Source: Pseudoalteromonas sp. XI10 (GTDB lineage: Bacteria; Pseudomonadota; Gammaproteobacteria; Enterobacterales; Alteromonadaceae). Taken from it: 64,000 bases of DNA. The stretch is from contig NZ_LOPY01000060.1 of assembly GCF_001469895.1 (NCBI RefSeq), positions 62,001 to 126,000 of the forward strand. The letters run 5' to 3'. Positions 39,029 to 49,224 of this stretch are shown one piece after another (the stretch's first letter is position 1; each line of letters starts with the position of its first letter). A model generated the notes under the pieces. The model was given only the letters and a program-made list of their open reading frames with translations. It was not told the origin of the DNA and did not search any database. The translations under genes and the position numbers were made by a program.

Positions 39029-39891
39029 AAACTCAGTGTCCATGCGTAGCAAAGTACAAAGATTGGCGCAGCTGCAGTTAAGCTATCGATACGGTCTAAA
39101 ATACCGCCATGACCTGGTAAACATGAACCGCTGTCTTTCAAGCCAACTTCACGTTTAAACATACTTTCGAGTAAATCGCCTACCGCTGAGAATAAAGCGA
39201 TAAATGCAGTCATCACGGCATAGATTGGCCAAACACTCATATCAACATTAGTGAAATGGCAAAATGCTAAAACAAAAACAACCGAAGCCACTACACCACC
39301 TAATAAACCTTCAATCGTTTTATTAGGACTTACCTTTGGCATTAGTTTACGTTTACCTAAGTTTTTACCAGTAAAGTAAGCACCAATATCTGCGCTCCAC
39401 ACAATACCAAGTACAACTAAAATTAACATTGAACCAAAGTGAGTAGATTCGCCATACCCTGCGCTACGTAGTGTATTTAGTGCAAGCCAAAGCGGCACTA
39501 ACGTTAAAAAGCCAGCAATGGCACGCATTACAATGCCTTCATTCCAAGCCTTTGCCATAGCTGGGTAGCGCCAAACTAAATAAGTTGCCACAATCCACCA
39601 TGCAAATGACAAGGTAAATAGGTAGTTTGCATCACCCACTAATTGACCATTTTGCCAAAGTGATTCAATGGGCCAATGCCAGTTAAGTAATGCCAAAAAT
39701 GCAGCCGTTGCTGCAACAAATCCAAAACGTTTAACTTTATCGCATAGGCCCATAAATGCAGACCACTCCCATGCACCGAGTAAAACAATACCGGCGGCGA
39801 TATAACTAAATAGTGTTAATGGGGTATAAAAAACCAAAATAAGTGCAAGTGGTGCCAACACGAGCGAGGTTAAAATTCGTTGTTTTAGCAA
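39025..39891 (-). CDS. cdsA: Phosphatidate cytidylyltransferase
   Basis: 288 residues, about eight membrane helices. CdsA makes CDP-diacylglycerol from phosphatidate and CTP. The signature near the C-terminus is [21 protein letters not shown] followed by [14 protein letters not shown] (written in two parts, with the catalytic Asp residues in GDLLES and LDRIDS). The start is a TTG, 8 bases after AAGG and aligning with family starts ([10 protein letters not shown]); the longest frame begins five codons earlier, also at TTG. Confidence 0.95.
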   Translation of the reverse strand: MLKQRILTSLVLAPLALILVFYTPLTLFSYIAAGIVLLGAWEWSAFMGLCDKVKRFGFVAATAAFLALLNWHWPIESLWQNGQLVGDANYLFTLSFAWWIVATYLVWRYPAMAKAWNEGIVMRAIAGFLTLVPLWLALNTLRSAGYGESTHFGSMLILVVLGIVWSADIGAYFTGKNLGKRKLMPKVSPNKTIEGLLGGVVASVVFVLAFCHFTNVDMSVWPIYAVMTAFIALFSAVGDLLESMFKREVGLKDSGSCLPGHGGILDRIDSLTAAAPIFVLCYAWTLSL

Positions 39892-39913
39892 TGTGTGTAC
39901 CTTCAACTAGTAA

Positions 39914-40675
39914 TTAGGTCTCGGCGAGTAATTGTTTTATTTGTTCGCCTGTACAACCAAATCGTCGCTCTCTGGCAACGTAACATGCGATAGCGTCAGC
40001 AAATGCAGCTTCATTGAAGTCTGGCCAAAGCGTATCTGTAAAGTAAAGCTCAGCATAAGCCGCTTGCCATAAAAGGAAGTTACTGATGCGTAAATCTCCA
40101 CCGGTGCGGATCATTAAATCAAGCTCACCTTGGTCGGCCATACTCATGTGTTCAGCCATTAGCTCTTCAGTAATATCTTCTGCGGCCATTTCACCGGCTG
40201 CGACCTTTTTCGCAAGCGTTGTTGCGGCGTTAGTAATATCCCAACGTCCACCATAATTAGCTGCCACGTTTAACTGTAGACCCGTATTATTACGAGTTAA
40301 TTCATGGGCTGCATCAACTTTATTGCGCAAACCTTCTGAAAAGCGTGATAAATCACCAATTATGTTTAGCTTTACATTATTTTTATGAAGTTTTTTAACT
40401 TCTTTGCCCAGTACGAATAAAAATAGCTCCATGAGCGTATTTACTTCGTCTTCTGGACGTCGCCAATTTTCGCTACTAAATGCGAATAGTGTTAACGACT
40501 GTATACCTAAGCGAGTACAAAATTGCACTGATTGACGAACCGCATCAACGCCCTTTTTGTGCCCATAAACACGTGGGCGATTTTTCGCTTGTGCCCAACG
40601 TCCGTTGCCATCCATGATTATAGCGACATGCTTAGGCAAACTTTGCTGGGAAATTTTATCAGCGTTAAGAACCAT
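39914..40675 (-). CDS. uppS: Undecaprenyl diphosphate synthase
   Basis: 253 residues. UppS makes the C55 lipid carrier for peptidoglycan and O-antigen. Seen: [20 protein letters not shown] (catalytic Asp), [28 protein letters not shown], and [23 protein letters not shown] with its DLMIRTGGD lead-in. The ATG used here follows the intrinsic terminator at 40694-40729. An ATG six codons earlier abuts the T-tract, and longer forms would start inside the hairpin. Confidence 0.95.
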   Translation of the reverse strand: MVLNADKISQQSLPKHVAIIMDGNGRWAQAKNRPRVYGHKKGVDAVRQSVQFCTRLGIQSLTLFAFSSENWRRPEDEVNTLMELFLFVLGKEVKKLHKNNVKLNIIGDLSRFSEGLRNKVDAAHELTRNNTGLQLNVAANYGGRWDITNAATTLAKKVAAGEMAAEDITEELMAEHMSMADQGELDLMIRTGGDLRISNFLLWQAAYAELYFTDTLWPDFNEAAFADAIACYVARERRFGCTGEQIKQLLAET

Positions 40676-40693
40676 AAATATCGAGTATTCCAT

Positions 40694-40729
40694 AAAAAAA
40701 CGCCGTCTAGTATACCCTAGACGGCGTTT
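40694..40729 (-). terminator. Intrinsic terminator or attenuator between frr and uppS
   Basis: A perfect 13-bp stem (AAACGCCGTCTAG and CTAGACGGCGTTT) with a 6-base loop and seven T on the minus strand, ending one base before a possible uppS ATG. It should stop most pyrH-frr transcripts. The loop holds TATACT on the minus strand, which could be a -10 element for uppS. Confidence 0.85.
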
Positions 40730-40797
40730 CAAAACTAATAAATTTAGTTACGCCTGTTTACTTACAGAATCAGTGTCTGAAAGATAAACAGCAGCGA

Positions 40798-41355
40798 TTA
40801 GATTTCCATTAACTCAGCTTCTTTTGCAGCTAGTTGTGCGTCCATTTCTTTAATGAACTTATCAGTAAGCTTTTGGATCTCGTCTTCTGCTTGACGCGCT
40901 TCATCTTCAGAAATATCTTTTTCTTTCAATAAGCTCTTAATGTCGCCATTTGCATCACGACGGATGTTACGTACAGCAACACGACCGCTTTCAACTTCGC
41001 CACGTACGATTTTGATAAGGTCTTTACGACGCTCTTCTGTAAGCGGAGGAAGTGGAACACGAATAACAGTACCTGCAGACATTGGGTTTAAACCTAAATC
41101 TGAAGCCATGATCGCTTTTTCTACTGCTTGCGCTAGTGACTTATCAAACACGCTAATTGCAAGTGTACGAGAGTCTTCAATTGTTACGTTAGCAACTTGG
41201 TTTAATGGCGTGTCAGCACCGTAGTAAGACACTTGAATACCGTCAAGTAATGCTGGGTGCGCACGGCCTGTGCGAATTTTAGATAATTGACTGCCTAGTG
41301 CCGCAACACTTTTTTGCATACGTTCTGACGCATCTTTTTTGATATCGTTAATCAC
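40798..41355 (-). CDS. frr: Ribosome recycling factor
   Basis: 185 residues, the exact family length. RRF splits post-termination ribosomes with EF-G. Seen: [36 protein letters not shown], and the C-terminal helix EAELMEI. It follows pyrH by 14 bases and is followed by a strong terminator. Confidence 0.98.
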   Translation of the reverse strand: MINDIKKDASERMQKSVAALGSQLSKIRTGRAHPALLDGIQVSYYGADTPLNQVANVTIEDSRTLAISVFDKSLAQAVEKAIMASDLGLNPMSAGTVIRVPLPPLTEERRKDLIKIVRGEVESGRVAVRNIRRDANGDIKSLLKEKDISEDEARQAEDEIQKLTDKFIKEMDAQLAAKEAELMEI

Positions 41356-41369
41356 GGTTCAATCCTAAT

Positions 41370-42119
41370 CTATTTGCTAGTTTCATCTGAGGCTTGTGAA
41401 GAGATAAGCGTTCCCTCATCTTCGCCCATAATAACACGCTTAAGCGCGCCTGATTTATTCATGTTAAATACGCTTAATGGCATGTTGTGGTCACGCGCCA
41501 GCGTAAATGCAGCTAAATCCATAACCTTAAGCTCTTTATCAATGATTTCATTGTAGCTTAAGTGGCGATATAGTGTAGCGTCTGGGTTTTTCACTGGGTC
41601 ATCAGAGTAAACACCATCCACTTTAGTCGCTTTAATTACAGTATCTGCTTCAATTTCAATACCACGTAAACACGCTGCTGAGTCAGTCGTGAAGAATGGG
41701 TTACCTGTACCCGCTGAGAAAATTACAACGCGGCCAGATTTTAATAGGCTGATAGCTTCTGCCCAGTTGTAAGCATCACACACACCGTTCAGTGGGATTG
41801 CAGACATTAAACGACAATTTACAAATGCACGGTGCAGTGCATCACGCATTGCTAAACCATTCATTACAGTCGCAAGCATACCCATGTGGTCGCCAACTAC
41901 GCGGTTCATACCCGCTTCTGCTAATGAACCACCACGCAAGAAGTTACCGCCACCGATAACTAAACCTACTTCTACGTCGAGCTCTACAAGTTCTTTAATT
42001 TCTTGAGCCATACGGTCAAGTACTTTTGGGTCGATGCCGAAGCCTTCGTCTCCCATTAATGCTTCACCGCTAAGTTTAAGAAGAACACGTCTAAAAATAG
42101 GTTTACGATTGATAGTCAT
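41370..42119 (-). CDS. pyrH: Uridylate kinase
   Basis: 249 residues. PyrH phosphorylates UMP to UDP. Seen: [52 protein letters not shown], and [20 protein letters not shown]. The start is taken at the ATG where [11 protein letters not shown] aligns with the family; the longest frame adds 19 residues that lie in the tsf terminator region. Confidence 0.97.
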   Translation of the reverse strand: MTINRKPIFRRVLLKLSGEALMGDEGFGIDPKVLDRMAQEIKELVELDVEVGLVIGGGNFLRGGSLAEAGMNRVVGDHMGMLATVMNGLAMRDALHRAFVNCRLMSAIPLNGVCDAYNWAEAISLLKSGRVVIFSAGTGNPFFTTDSAACLRGIEIEADTVIKATKVDGVYSDDPVKNPDATLYRHLSYNEIIDKELKVMDLAAFTLARDHNMPLSVFNMNKSGALKRVIMGEDEGTLISSQASDETSK

Positions 42120-42150
42120 AATATTTGGGCCAGCCTTAGTAATGAGATAA

Positions 42151-42192
42151 AAAATAACCGCGCTATGGTTACACATAAAACGCGGTTATTTT
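42151..42192 (-). terminator. Terminator or attenuator between tsf and pyrH
   Basis: AAAATAACCGCG and CGCGGTTATTTT form a perfect 12-bp stem with an 18-base loop, followed on the minus strand by TTTTTTATC. It separates rpsB-tsf from pyrH-frr. Confidence 0.8.
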
Positions 42193-42270
42193 AAAGAATT
42201 TTCATCAGTGACGCAAAAGCTAATAGCAGATTAATTTCATCTTATTACCCTACGTCACTAAGTTAGAAAA

Positions 42271-43122
42271 TTACTCGCCTTTTGCAGCAGCGATTTGAGC
42301 AGCTACTTCAGCAGCGAAATCTTCTTCTTTACGCTCGATACCTTCACCAACTTCTAAACGGATGAAGTTAGAAACAGTTGCGCCTTTCTCTTTAAGAATT
42401 TCGCCAACTGATTTTTTAGGTTCCATGATGAAAGCTTGACCAGTAAGAGAGATCTCACCAGTGAATTTCTTCATACGACCGATAACCATTTTCTCAGCGA
42501 TTTCAGCAGGCTTGCCTTCGTTCATCGCGATATCGATTTGAACTGCTTTTTCTTTTTCAACAACGTCAGCTGGTACGTCTTCTGGGTTTACGAACTCAGG
42601 CTTAGACGCAGCTACGTGCATAGCAACTTGCTTAAGTGTTTCTTCGTCAGCTTCACCAACTACAACAACACCGATACGGTCGCCGTGGCGGTAAGAAGAA
42701 AGCTTGTCACCGTCGATGTACTCAACGCGACGAACGTTGATGTTTTCACCGATTTTAGCAACTAGAGCAACACGAGTTTCTTCGAACTGTGCTTTAAGTG
42801 CTTCGATGTCTGCTTTAGTTTCTGCAGCAACGTCAAGAACTTGGTTAGCGAAACCAAGGAAGTTAGCGTCTTTAGCAACGAAGTCAGTTTGACAGTTAAC
42901 TTCAAGAAGTGCAGCGAAACCGTTACCTTCTTTGATTAAGATTGTACCTTCAGCAGCGATGTTACCTGCTTTTTTAGCAGCCTTTGCAGCACCGCTCTTA
43001 CGCATGTTTTCGATCGCTAACTCGATGTCACCGTTAGTTTCAGTTAACGCTTTTTTACAATCCATCATGCCAGCGCCAGTACGCTCGCGTAATTCTTTAA
43101 CTAGGGCAGCAGTTACAGCCAT
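42271..43122 (-). CDS. tsf: Elongation factor Ts
   Basis: 283 residues. EF-Ts exchanges GDP for GTP on EF-Tu. Seen: the N-terminal UBA-like part [61 protein letters not shown] and [13 protein letters not shown]. It follows rpsB by about 100 bases that hold a hairpin. Confidence 0.98.
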   Translation of the reverse strand: MAVTAALVKELRERTGAGMMDCKKALTETNGDIELAIENMRKSGAAKAAKKAGNIAAEGTILIKEGNGFAALLEVNCQTDFVAKDANFLGFANQVLDVAAETKADIEALKAQFEETRVALVAKIGENINVRRVEYIDGDKLSSYRHGDRIGVVVVGEADEETLKQVAMHVAASKPEFVNPEDVPADVVEKEKAVQIDIAMNEGKPAEIAEKMVIGRMKKFTGEISLTGQAFIMEPKKSVGEILKEKGATVSNFIRLEVGEGIERKEEDFAAEVAAQIAAAKGE

Positions 43123-43184
43123 TAGAATATCCTCAATTGAATTCTGTTATAGGGAAGCGGTATAGGCCGCTTAACAAGAATAAC

Positions 43185-43213
43185 AAGTCTTCATCTTAAT
43201 TAGATGAAGACTT
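43185..43213 (-). terminator. Hairpin between rpsB and tsf (partial terminator)
   Basis: AAGTCTTCATCT and AGATGAAGACTT pair perfectly over 12 bp with a 5-base loop. The tract after it on the minus strand (TTGTTATTC) is only moderately U-rich, so it probably attenuates rather than stops transcription, as described between these genes in E. coli. Confidence 0.65.
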
Positions 43214-43225
43214 GATGACAGCTAA

Positions 43226-43954
43226 TTACTCAGCTTCTACGAAGTCGTCTTTCTCAGCTTGAGCAACGATGTTGTTCTCACGACCTTCAGTGATCGCAGC
43301 TGATACAGCGCCTGTGTAAAGTTGGATAGCACGGATCGCATCGTCGTTACCAGGTACGATGTAATCAACACCGTCTGGGTTAGAGTTAGTATCAACGATA
43401 GCAACAACTGGAATACCTAGGTTGTTAGCTTCACGGATAGCGATGTGCTCGTGGTCTGCATCGATAACGAAAAGCGCGTCAGGAAGACCGCCCATGTCTT
43501 TGATACCACCAAGGCTCTTTTCAAGCTTTTCCATTTCACGAGTAAGCATTAACGCTTCTTTCTTAGTTAATTTCTCGAAAGTACCGTCTTGGCTTTGCGC
43601 TTCAAGGTCTTTAAGACGCTTGATTGATTGACGAACTGTTTTCCAGTTAGTCAACATACCACCTAACCAACGGTGGTTTACGTAGAACTGCTCGCTTTGG
43701 ATCGCTGCTTCTTTAACTGCTTCGCTTGCTGCGCGCTTAGTACCAACGAAAAGTACTTTACCTTTGTTTGAAGCTGCGTTCGATAAGAACTTAAGTGCTT
43801 CGTTGAACATTGGTACAGTTTGCTCTAGGTTGATGATATGAACACGGTTACGAGCGCCGAAGATGAAAGGCTTCATCTTAGGGTTCCAGTAACGTGCCTG
43901 GTGACCAAAGTGAACACCAGCTTGAAGCATATCGCGCATTGAAACGTTTGCCAT
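43226..43954 (-). CDS. rpsB: 30S ribosomal protein S2
   Basis: 242 residues. Seen: [74 protein letters not shown] and the C-terminal [15 protein letters not shown] leader of about 180 bases separates it from its promoter; in E. coli S2 represses rpsB-tsf by binding such a leader. It diverges from map. Confidence 0.99.
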   Translation of the reverse strand: MANVSMRDMLQAGVHFGHQARYWNPKMKPFIFGARNRVHIINLEQTVPMFNEALKFLSNAASNKGKVLFVGTKRAASEAVKEAAIQSEQFYVNHRWLGGMLTNWKTVRQSIKRLKDLEAQSQDGTFEKLTKKEALMLTREMEKLEKSLGGIKDMGGLPDALFVIDADHEHIAIREANNLGIPVVAIVDTNSNPDGVDYIVPGNDDAIRAIQLYTGAVSAAITEGRENNIVAQAEKDDFVEAE

Positions 43955-44138
43955 TTGTATAATCCTCTATAATTTAGGGTTAGGCCTCCACATATCCCAT
44001 AGCACCAACACCGCAGTTAATTTGTAACTTAAGTGCACCCAAGTGTATGTGACGATACGTGTGTGTGTTAAAATAAAATTGTGTTTGTCTTAAATACAAA
44101 AAATCAGTTAAGAATTTATTTGTAAAAAGACGGCGCGC

Positions 44139-44167
44139 TTTATACCATATTAAAATTGAAAACTCAA
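44139..44167 (-). promoter_or_regulatory. rpsB promoter
   Basis: On the minus strand TTGAGT (44162-44167), a 17-bp spacer and TATAAA (44139-44144), followed by the GC-rich discriminator GCGCGCCG, as in growth-rate controlled ribosomal promoters. Confidence 0.8.
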
Positions 44168-44171
44168 CGTC

Positions 44172-44192
44172 TAGTGCAAAATTTGTGCACTA
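44172..44192. promoter_or_regulatory. Perfect palindrome upstream of the rpsB promoter
   Basis: TAGTGCA (44172-44178) and TGCACTA (44186-44192) are exact reverse complements 7 bases apart. The site sits just upstream of the rpsB -35 and about 35 bases from map, in the shared control region. No regulator is assigned. Confidence 0.4.
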
Positions 44193-44225
44193 AAAACTGA
44201 CCTGAAAAACAACTTTGGAGCCTCA

Positions 44226-45011
44226 ATGAGTGCTGTGATCAAGACCCCTGAAGAAATCGAAAAAATGCGTGTTGCCGGGCGCTTAGCCGCCGAGGTACTA
44301 GAAATGATAGAACCGCATGTGGTGCCAGGTGTAACCACAGATGAACTAAATACAATTTGTCATGATTATATTGTTAATGTTCAAGATGCTGTTCCAGCAC
44401 CGCTTAATTATCACGGTTTCCCAAAATCAATTTGCACCTCAGTGAACCATGTAATTTGTCACGGTATTCCAAATGACAAACCGCTTAAAGAAGGTGATAG
44501 CGTAAATATCGACGTGACTGTGATCAAAGATGGCTATCACGGTGATACATCTAAGATGTTCCACGTTGGTACACCTAACATTCAAGGCAAGCGTCTTGCT
44601 GATATCACGCAAGAAAGCCTTTACCTTGCAATTAAAATGGTAAAACCAGGCGTACGTTTAGGTGATATCGGTGCTGCAATTCAAAAATACGCAGAAGGCT
44701 TTAGCTATTCAATCGTTCGTGAATATTGTGGTCACGGCATTGGTGCTGAGTTCCACGAAGAACCTCAAGTAATGCACTACGGTAAACCAGGTACTGGCGA
44801 AGTATTAAAAGCAGGTATGTGCTTAACAATCGAGCCTATGGTTAATGCTGGTAAACGCCAATGTAAGCTACTTAAAGACAACTGGACTGTCGTAACTAAA
44901 GACCGTTCACTGTCTGCACAGTGGGAACATACACTGTTAGTGACTGAAAATGGTGTTGAAATTTTAACGCTCCGATCAGATGATACTATTGACAGGATCA
45001 TCGAACACTAG
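44226..45011 (+). CDS. map: Type I methionine aminopeptidase
   Basis: 261 residues. It removes N-terminal Met from new proteins. Metal ligands are in VNIDVTVIKDGYHGDTSKMF (two Asp), REYCGHGIGAEFHEEPQVMHYG (His), LTIEPMVNAG (Glu) and the final SAQWEHTLLVTENG (Glu). It starts the map-glnD-dapD operon, diverging from rpsB; glnD begins 12 bases later. Confidence 0.98.
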   Translation: MSAVIKTPEEIEKMRVAGRLAAEVLEMIEPHVVPGVTTDELNTICHDYIVNVQDAVPAPLNYHGFPKSICTSVNHVICHGIPNDKPLKEGDSVNIDVTVIKDGYHGDTSKMFHVGTPNIQGKRLADITQESLYLAIKMVKPGVRLGDIGAAIQKYAEGFSYSIVREYCGHGIGAEFHEEPQVMHYGKPGTGEVLKAGMCLTIEPMVNAGKRQCKLLKDNWTVVTKDRSLSAQWEHTLLVTENGVEILTLRSDDTIDRIIEH

Positions 45012-45023
45012 GAGCCAGCCCCA

Positions 45024-47642
45024 GTGGCATTACCCAATAAAGTAAAAAAGTTGCTCAGCCAAGCTGAGCAACTTAGCGATTATCGCGACTGTTCTAGTTA
45101 TTTTTATAAATGGCTACAGAACGAATTCTCAAAACAACCCGTTAGCAACTTAATTAATGCCCGCGCTGAGTTTATCGACCGCCTATTAATTAAATTGTTT
45201 CACGATTACGACCTTGCTCACGAAAGTGACTTAGCCCTAATTGCTGTGGGTGGTTATGGTCGTGGCGAACTACACCCCTATTCCGATATCGACTTTATGT
45301 TGCTAGTAAGCGAGCAGCCAAGTGAAGCCGTGTGCGAGAAAATTGGCCAGTTCGTTACCATGCTTTGGGATCTTAATTTAGAAATTGGTCACAGCGTTCG
45401 CACTATAGAACAAGCATTAGAACAAAAACGCGAAGATGTGACATTTGCCACCAGCTTACTCGAAAGCCGATTAATTTTCGGTAACCATATCGAATTCGAA
45501 AAATTAAAAAATCATTTAATTGATACGCCTATTTGGCGCTCAGACGAATTCTTTTTGGCAAAAGTACAAGAACAAAGTTTACGCCATAAGAAATGCCATG
45601 GTACGGCTTATAACCTTGAACCCAATATCAAAGAAAACCCAGGTGGCCTGCGCGACTTACAGACCATTATTTGGGTTGCTAAAAAGCACTTTAGAGCCGA
45701 AACATTACAAGAACTCATAAATCACGGCTATCTTACTCACGAAGAATACCAAGAGCTGTCTGAGTGTTTAGAAAACCTATGGAACATTCGTTTTGCGCTG
45801 CACATCGCTGCGGGTCGCTCTGAAAACCGCTTATTGTTCGATCATCAGCCTAACGCCGCTGAAATTCTCGGCTTTGGTAGTGACGGTAAAGCCTCAGTCG
45901 AGCGCATGATGAAACGCTTATTTAGGATCATGAGCCGCGTACGTGAGCTTAACCAAATGCTGCTTTCATACTTTGAGCAAAGCATTTTACCGGGTGCCGG
46001 TGAGTTACCTGTGATTGAGCTTGACCGTAACTTTGAGCGCATTGGCCATCAAATTCGTGTTAAGAATCCATCGGTGTTCTTCCGCCGTGATCAGCTATTT
46101 GTGTTGTTCGAGCATATTGCTGATAACCCAGAGATCACCCATATTTACCCAAGTACCATACGTACAATGCGCCAAGTTCGCCGTCGTTTATTGGGTGATT
46201 TACAAGATTACGCCGCCTGTCGCGAAGCATTTTTGCGTTTAATCAAACATCCTAACGGTATGGGCCGCGCATTTACGCTAATGCACAAACACGGCATTAT
46301 CGCTGCCTACTTACCACAGTGGCGTAATATTTTTGGGCAAATGCAGTTTGATTTATTCCATGCCTACACCGTGGATGAACATACCCATAAACTCATCAAC
46401 AATATTTATAAGTACTTTGATAAATCAAAAGTCAGCGAATTTCCGTTATGTAGTGAAATTGTCACTCGTATGGACAAGCCTGAGTTACTTTATTTAGCCG
46501 GTATTTTCCACGATATTGCTAAAGGTCGAGGTGGCGATCACTCTGAGCTTGGCTCAGTTGATGCAATCGCGTTTGCTAAGCTACACCGCTTCCCAGCCTC
46601 AGATGGCAAGCTTATTTCGTGGTTAGTGGCTAATCACTTACTTATGTCGGTTACAGCGCAGCGCAAAGATATTAATGACCCTGATGTGATTAAAGACTTT
46701 GCAAGTAAAGTGAAAAATGAGCGCCAGCTTGATTACTTGTACTGCTTAACCTTGGCCGATATTCGCGCAACTAACGATAACCTATGGAACGATTGGAAAA
46801 ATACCCTACTACGTGAGCTGTATTTACACACCCAGCGCGCGCTTCGTTTAGGGCTTGAAAACCCAATGGACCAACGTGACCAAATACGTGATAAAAAACA
46901 GCAAGCCAAACAGCGCTTACTGAACCACGGTTGTAACGAAGATCAAATCGACTTAATTTGGAGTCGCTTTAAAGCCAATTACTTTACCGCTTTTAGCGAG
47001 CAACAGATTTCGTGGCACACAGAGCATCTACTAAGCTGTGACGATTTAAGCCAGCCTAGCGTTGCCGTGTCTAACACCGCAATGCATGGTGGTACACAAG
47101 TATTTGCTTATAGTCCTTACTCAGGCAGTTTATTCTCACGTTTAGTTAGTGTGATTGGTTCGAAAAAAGCACAAATTCAACATGCGCAGGTATTGACCAC
47201 AAAAGATGGCTACGTGCTATTTAGCTTTGTTATTTTAGAGGTCAATGGTGACCCGATTGCAAGTAACCGTTCGCAAGGCATTAAACGTGCTTTAGATCTT
47301 GCAATTAGCGACCCGAAAAAGAAGATTCGCCTGAAAAAGAATCGCTCACAGCGTTTCAAAGACTTTAATATCAAACCAAAAATTGTGCTTAGACCGCATG
47401 CCCGTAAAGACCGCAGTTTAATTGAAATTCAAGCGGTGGATATTCCGGGTCTATTAACAAAAATTGCGGAAGTATTTCAAGCGCACTTATTACATATTCA
47501 TGCCGCACGGATCACCACAGTTGGTGAACGTGCAGAAGATTTCTTCGTGGTATCAAATAACGAATACCAAGCATTAACAGACGAAGAACAGGCTAAAATT
47601 CATCAAGCATTGCGTAAAAAACTCAACGCAGAAACCGAATAA
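45024..47642 (+). CDS. glnD: Bifunctional uridylyltransferase/uridylyl-removing enzyme GlnD
   Basis: 872 residues. GlnD modifies and demodifies PII proteins in response to glutamine. In order: nucleotidyltransferase with AVGGYGRGELHPYSDIDFML, a GlnD-specific helical part, an HD domain with LAGIFHDIAKGRGGDHSELG, and two C-terminal ACT domains (about 705-780 and 810-872). The start is GTG with GGAG 9 bases upstream. It lies 12 bases after map and 9 before dapD. Confidence 0.97.
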   Translation: MALPNKVKKLLSQAEQLSDYRDCSSYFYKWLQNEFSKQPVSNLINARAEFIDRLLIKLFHDYDLAHESDLALIAVGGYGRGELHPYSDIDFMLLVSEQPSEAVCEKIGQFVTMLWDLNLEIGHSVRTIEQALEQKREDVTFATSLLESRLIFGNHIEFEKLKNHLIDTPIWRSDEFFLAKVQEQSLRHKKCHGTAYNLEPNIKENPGGLRDLQTIIWVAKKHFRAETLQELINHGYLTHEEYQELSECLENLWNIRFALHIAAGRSENRLLFDHQPNAAEILGFGSDGKASVERMMKRLFRIMSRVRELNQMLLSYFEQSILPGAGELPVIELDRNFERIGHQIRVKNPSVFFRRDQLFVLFEHIADNPEITHIYPSTIRTMRQVRRRLLGDLQDYAACREAFLRLIKHPNGMGRAFTLMHKHGIIAAYLPQWRNIFGQMQFDLFHAYTVDEHTHKLINNIYKYFDKSKVSEFPLCSEIVTRMDKPELLYLAGIFHDIAKGRGGDHSELGSVDAIAFAKLHRFPASDGKLISWLVANHLLMSVTAQRKDINDPDVIKDFASKVKNERQLDYLYCLTLADIRATNDNLWNDWKNTLLRELYLHTQRALRLGLENPMDQRDQIRDKKQQAKQRLLNHGCNEDQIDLIWSRFKANYFTAFSEQQISWHTEHLLSCDDLSQPSVAVSNTAMHGGTQVFAYSPYSGSLFSRLVSVIGSKKAQIQHAQVLTTKDGYVLFSFVILEVNGDPIASNRSQGIKRALDLAISDPKKKIRLKKNRSQRFKDFNIKPKIVLRPHARKDRSLIEIQAVDIPGLLTKIAEVFQAHLLHIHAARITTVGERAEDFFVVSNNEYQALTDEEQAKIHQALRKKLNAETE

Positions 47643-47651
47643 GAGGATCTT

Positions 47652-48479
47652 ATGTCAGATTTAAAAACCATGATCGAAAACGCCTGGGACAACCGCGATA
47701 GCATCAGCCCAAGCACGGTATCAAGTGAAGTAAAACAAGCTATTATCGACGCGCTTGAATTACTTGATAGCGGCGCTGCACGTGTTGCTGAAAAAATCAG
47801 TGGTGAGTGGGTTGTACATCAATGGTTAAAAAAAGCGGTGCTACTGTCTTTCCGTATTCGTGATAACCAACCAATGAGCGATGGTGTTAATCAGTTTTAC
47901 GACAAAGTACCACTTAAATTTAGCGACTATACACCAGAGCAATTCCAACAAGGCGGCATGCGTGTTGTGCCTAATGCTGTGGCACGTAAAGGCAGCTTCG
48001 TAGGTAAAAACGTGGTGCTTATGCCATCTTATGTCAACATTGGCGCCTACGTTGATGAAGGTACAATGGTTGATACATGGGCAACGGTTGGCTCGTGTGC
48101 ACAAATTGGTAAAAACGTTCACTTATCGGGCGGTGTAGGCATTGGTGGTGTGCTTGAGCCACTACAAGCTAACCCAACTATTATTGAAGACAACTGCTTC
48201 ATTGGCGCACGCTCTGAAATTGTTGAAGGCGTTGTAGTTGAAGAAGGCGCTGTTATCTCAATGGGTGTTTACATCAGCCAAAGCACACGTATCTATGACC
48301 GTGAAACTGGCGAAATCCATTACGGCCGAGTACCAGCTGGTGCGGTTGTTGTTCCTGGTTCTTTACCGTCAAAAGATGGTTCGCACAGCCTATATGCTGC
48401 CATCATCGTGAAAAAAGTTGACCAGCAAACTCGCGAAAAAGTAGGTATTAATGCCCTACTTCGCTCGATTGATGAATAA
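47652..48479 (+). CDS. dapD: 2,3,4,5-tetrahydropyridine-2,6-dicarboxylate N-succinyltransferase
   Basis: 275 residues. DapD acts in the succinylase route to diaminopimelate and lysine. An N-terminal helical domain is followed by a left-handed beta-helix: [60 protein letters not shown] and [20 protein letters not shown]. It ends the map-glnD-dapD operon; a terminator follows. Confidence 0.98.
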   Translation: MSDLKTMIENAWDNRDSISPSTVSSEVKQAIIDALELLDSGAARVAEKISGEWVVHQWLKKAVLLSFRIRDNQPMSDGVNQFYDKVPLKFSDYTPEQFQQGGMRVVPNAVARKGSFVGKNVVLMPSYVNIGAYVDEGTMVDTWATVGSCAQIGKNVHLSGGVGIGGVLEPLQANPTIIEDNCFIGARSEIVEGVVVEEGAVISMGVYISQSTRIYDRETGEIHYGRVPAGAVVVPGSLPSKDGSHSLYAAIIVKKVDQQTREKVGINALLRSIDE

Positions 48480-48509
48480 TAAAACTGAGCTTTAAGTTTT
48501 AGAGATAAG

Positions 48510-48542
48510 AAGCGCGATGCTAACTAGTTTCGCGCTTTTTTA
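48510..48542 (+). terminator. Intrinsic terminator after dapD
   Basis: AAGCGCGA (48510-48517) pairs with TCGCGCTT (48530-48537), followed by a run of T. Confidence 0.85.
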
Positions 48543-48633
48543 TTATCTGTAATGCAGTGATTTTTAGCTAGTTTGTTGAGATATACCCGCAAATATGTTT
48601 TAGTATAAAAAACAAACAAAAATAATAGTAAAA

Positions 48634-49032
48634 ATGTTTAAGTCGTTTCGGAGTTTTACCCACACGGAGTTATTTTATTACACAGGGTTATTCTACCTTG
48701 TGGCAATCTTGCTGTTTGTATCACGTAGTTACCTATACGAATTTTTTGTAACTGATATGAATTCACATCGCATAGAAGTTAAAGAACTTGAAGTTGCTTT
48801 AACATCGCACGTTAATAAAGATTATGTTTTTGAAGCATTGCAAACAACCTTAGATGGCCTTGCAACCCCAGATCGAGTTGCAGTTAAAATCCAGTGTTAT
48901 ACGGTTTTCTGTGATGTTAGTTTTACGAACCCATTTATCACCATTAACGACCACAATCACTACAGTGCAGAAGTAAAACGTGTGTTTGAGCAAAATGTGG
49001 CTTCCCTTAGCCGAAAAGATACTACTCACTAG
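48634..49032 (+). CDS. Single-helix membrane protein, unknown
   Basis: 132 residues: a basic start, one membrane helix (about 14-33, FYYTGLFYLVAILLFV), and a soluble domain of about 95 residues outside the membrane with Cys pairs in VKIQCYTVFCDVSF. The two Cys, if periplasmic, could form a disulphide. I do not recognise the family. It is a single gene between the dapD terminator and the RND pair. The Shine-Dalgarno is poor (AATAGTAAAA). Confidence 0.55.
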   Translation: MFKSFRSFTHTELFYYTGLFYLVAILLFVSRSYLYEFFVTDMNSHRIEVKELEVALTSHVNKDYVFEALQTTLDGLATPDRVAVKIQCYTVFCDVSFTNPFITINDHNHYSAEVKRVFEQNVASLSRKDTTH

Positions 49033-49166
49033 TTTCAGGCGCTATTACTTAATGCTTAAAACTTAAAGCTCCCCAGCTAAATTGTTACATCTTATTTCAA
49101 ATACACACTTTATCGCTTAATTACGGCTATTCAGCGTTACTTCTGAAACACATTTCATTTACCTCA

Positions 49167-49195
49167 CTGGCACTTTTTTTACATCGCACTACAAT
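49167..49195 (+). promoter_or_regulatory. Candidate promoter of the RND efflux operon
   Basis: CTGGCA (49167-49172), a 17-bp spacer and TACAAT (49190-49195), about 30 bases before the start of the permease gene. Confidence 0.5.
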
Positions 49196-49224
49196 GCACA
49201 CAAACTGATTTTGGAACACACACA

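Noticed and set aside
43955-44138. Riboswitch in the rpsB leader
   Set aside because: The long leader fits S2 autoregulation; I could not recognise any metabolite-binding motif.
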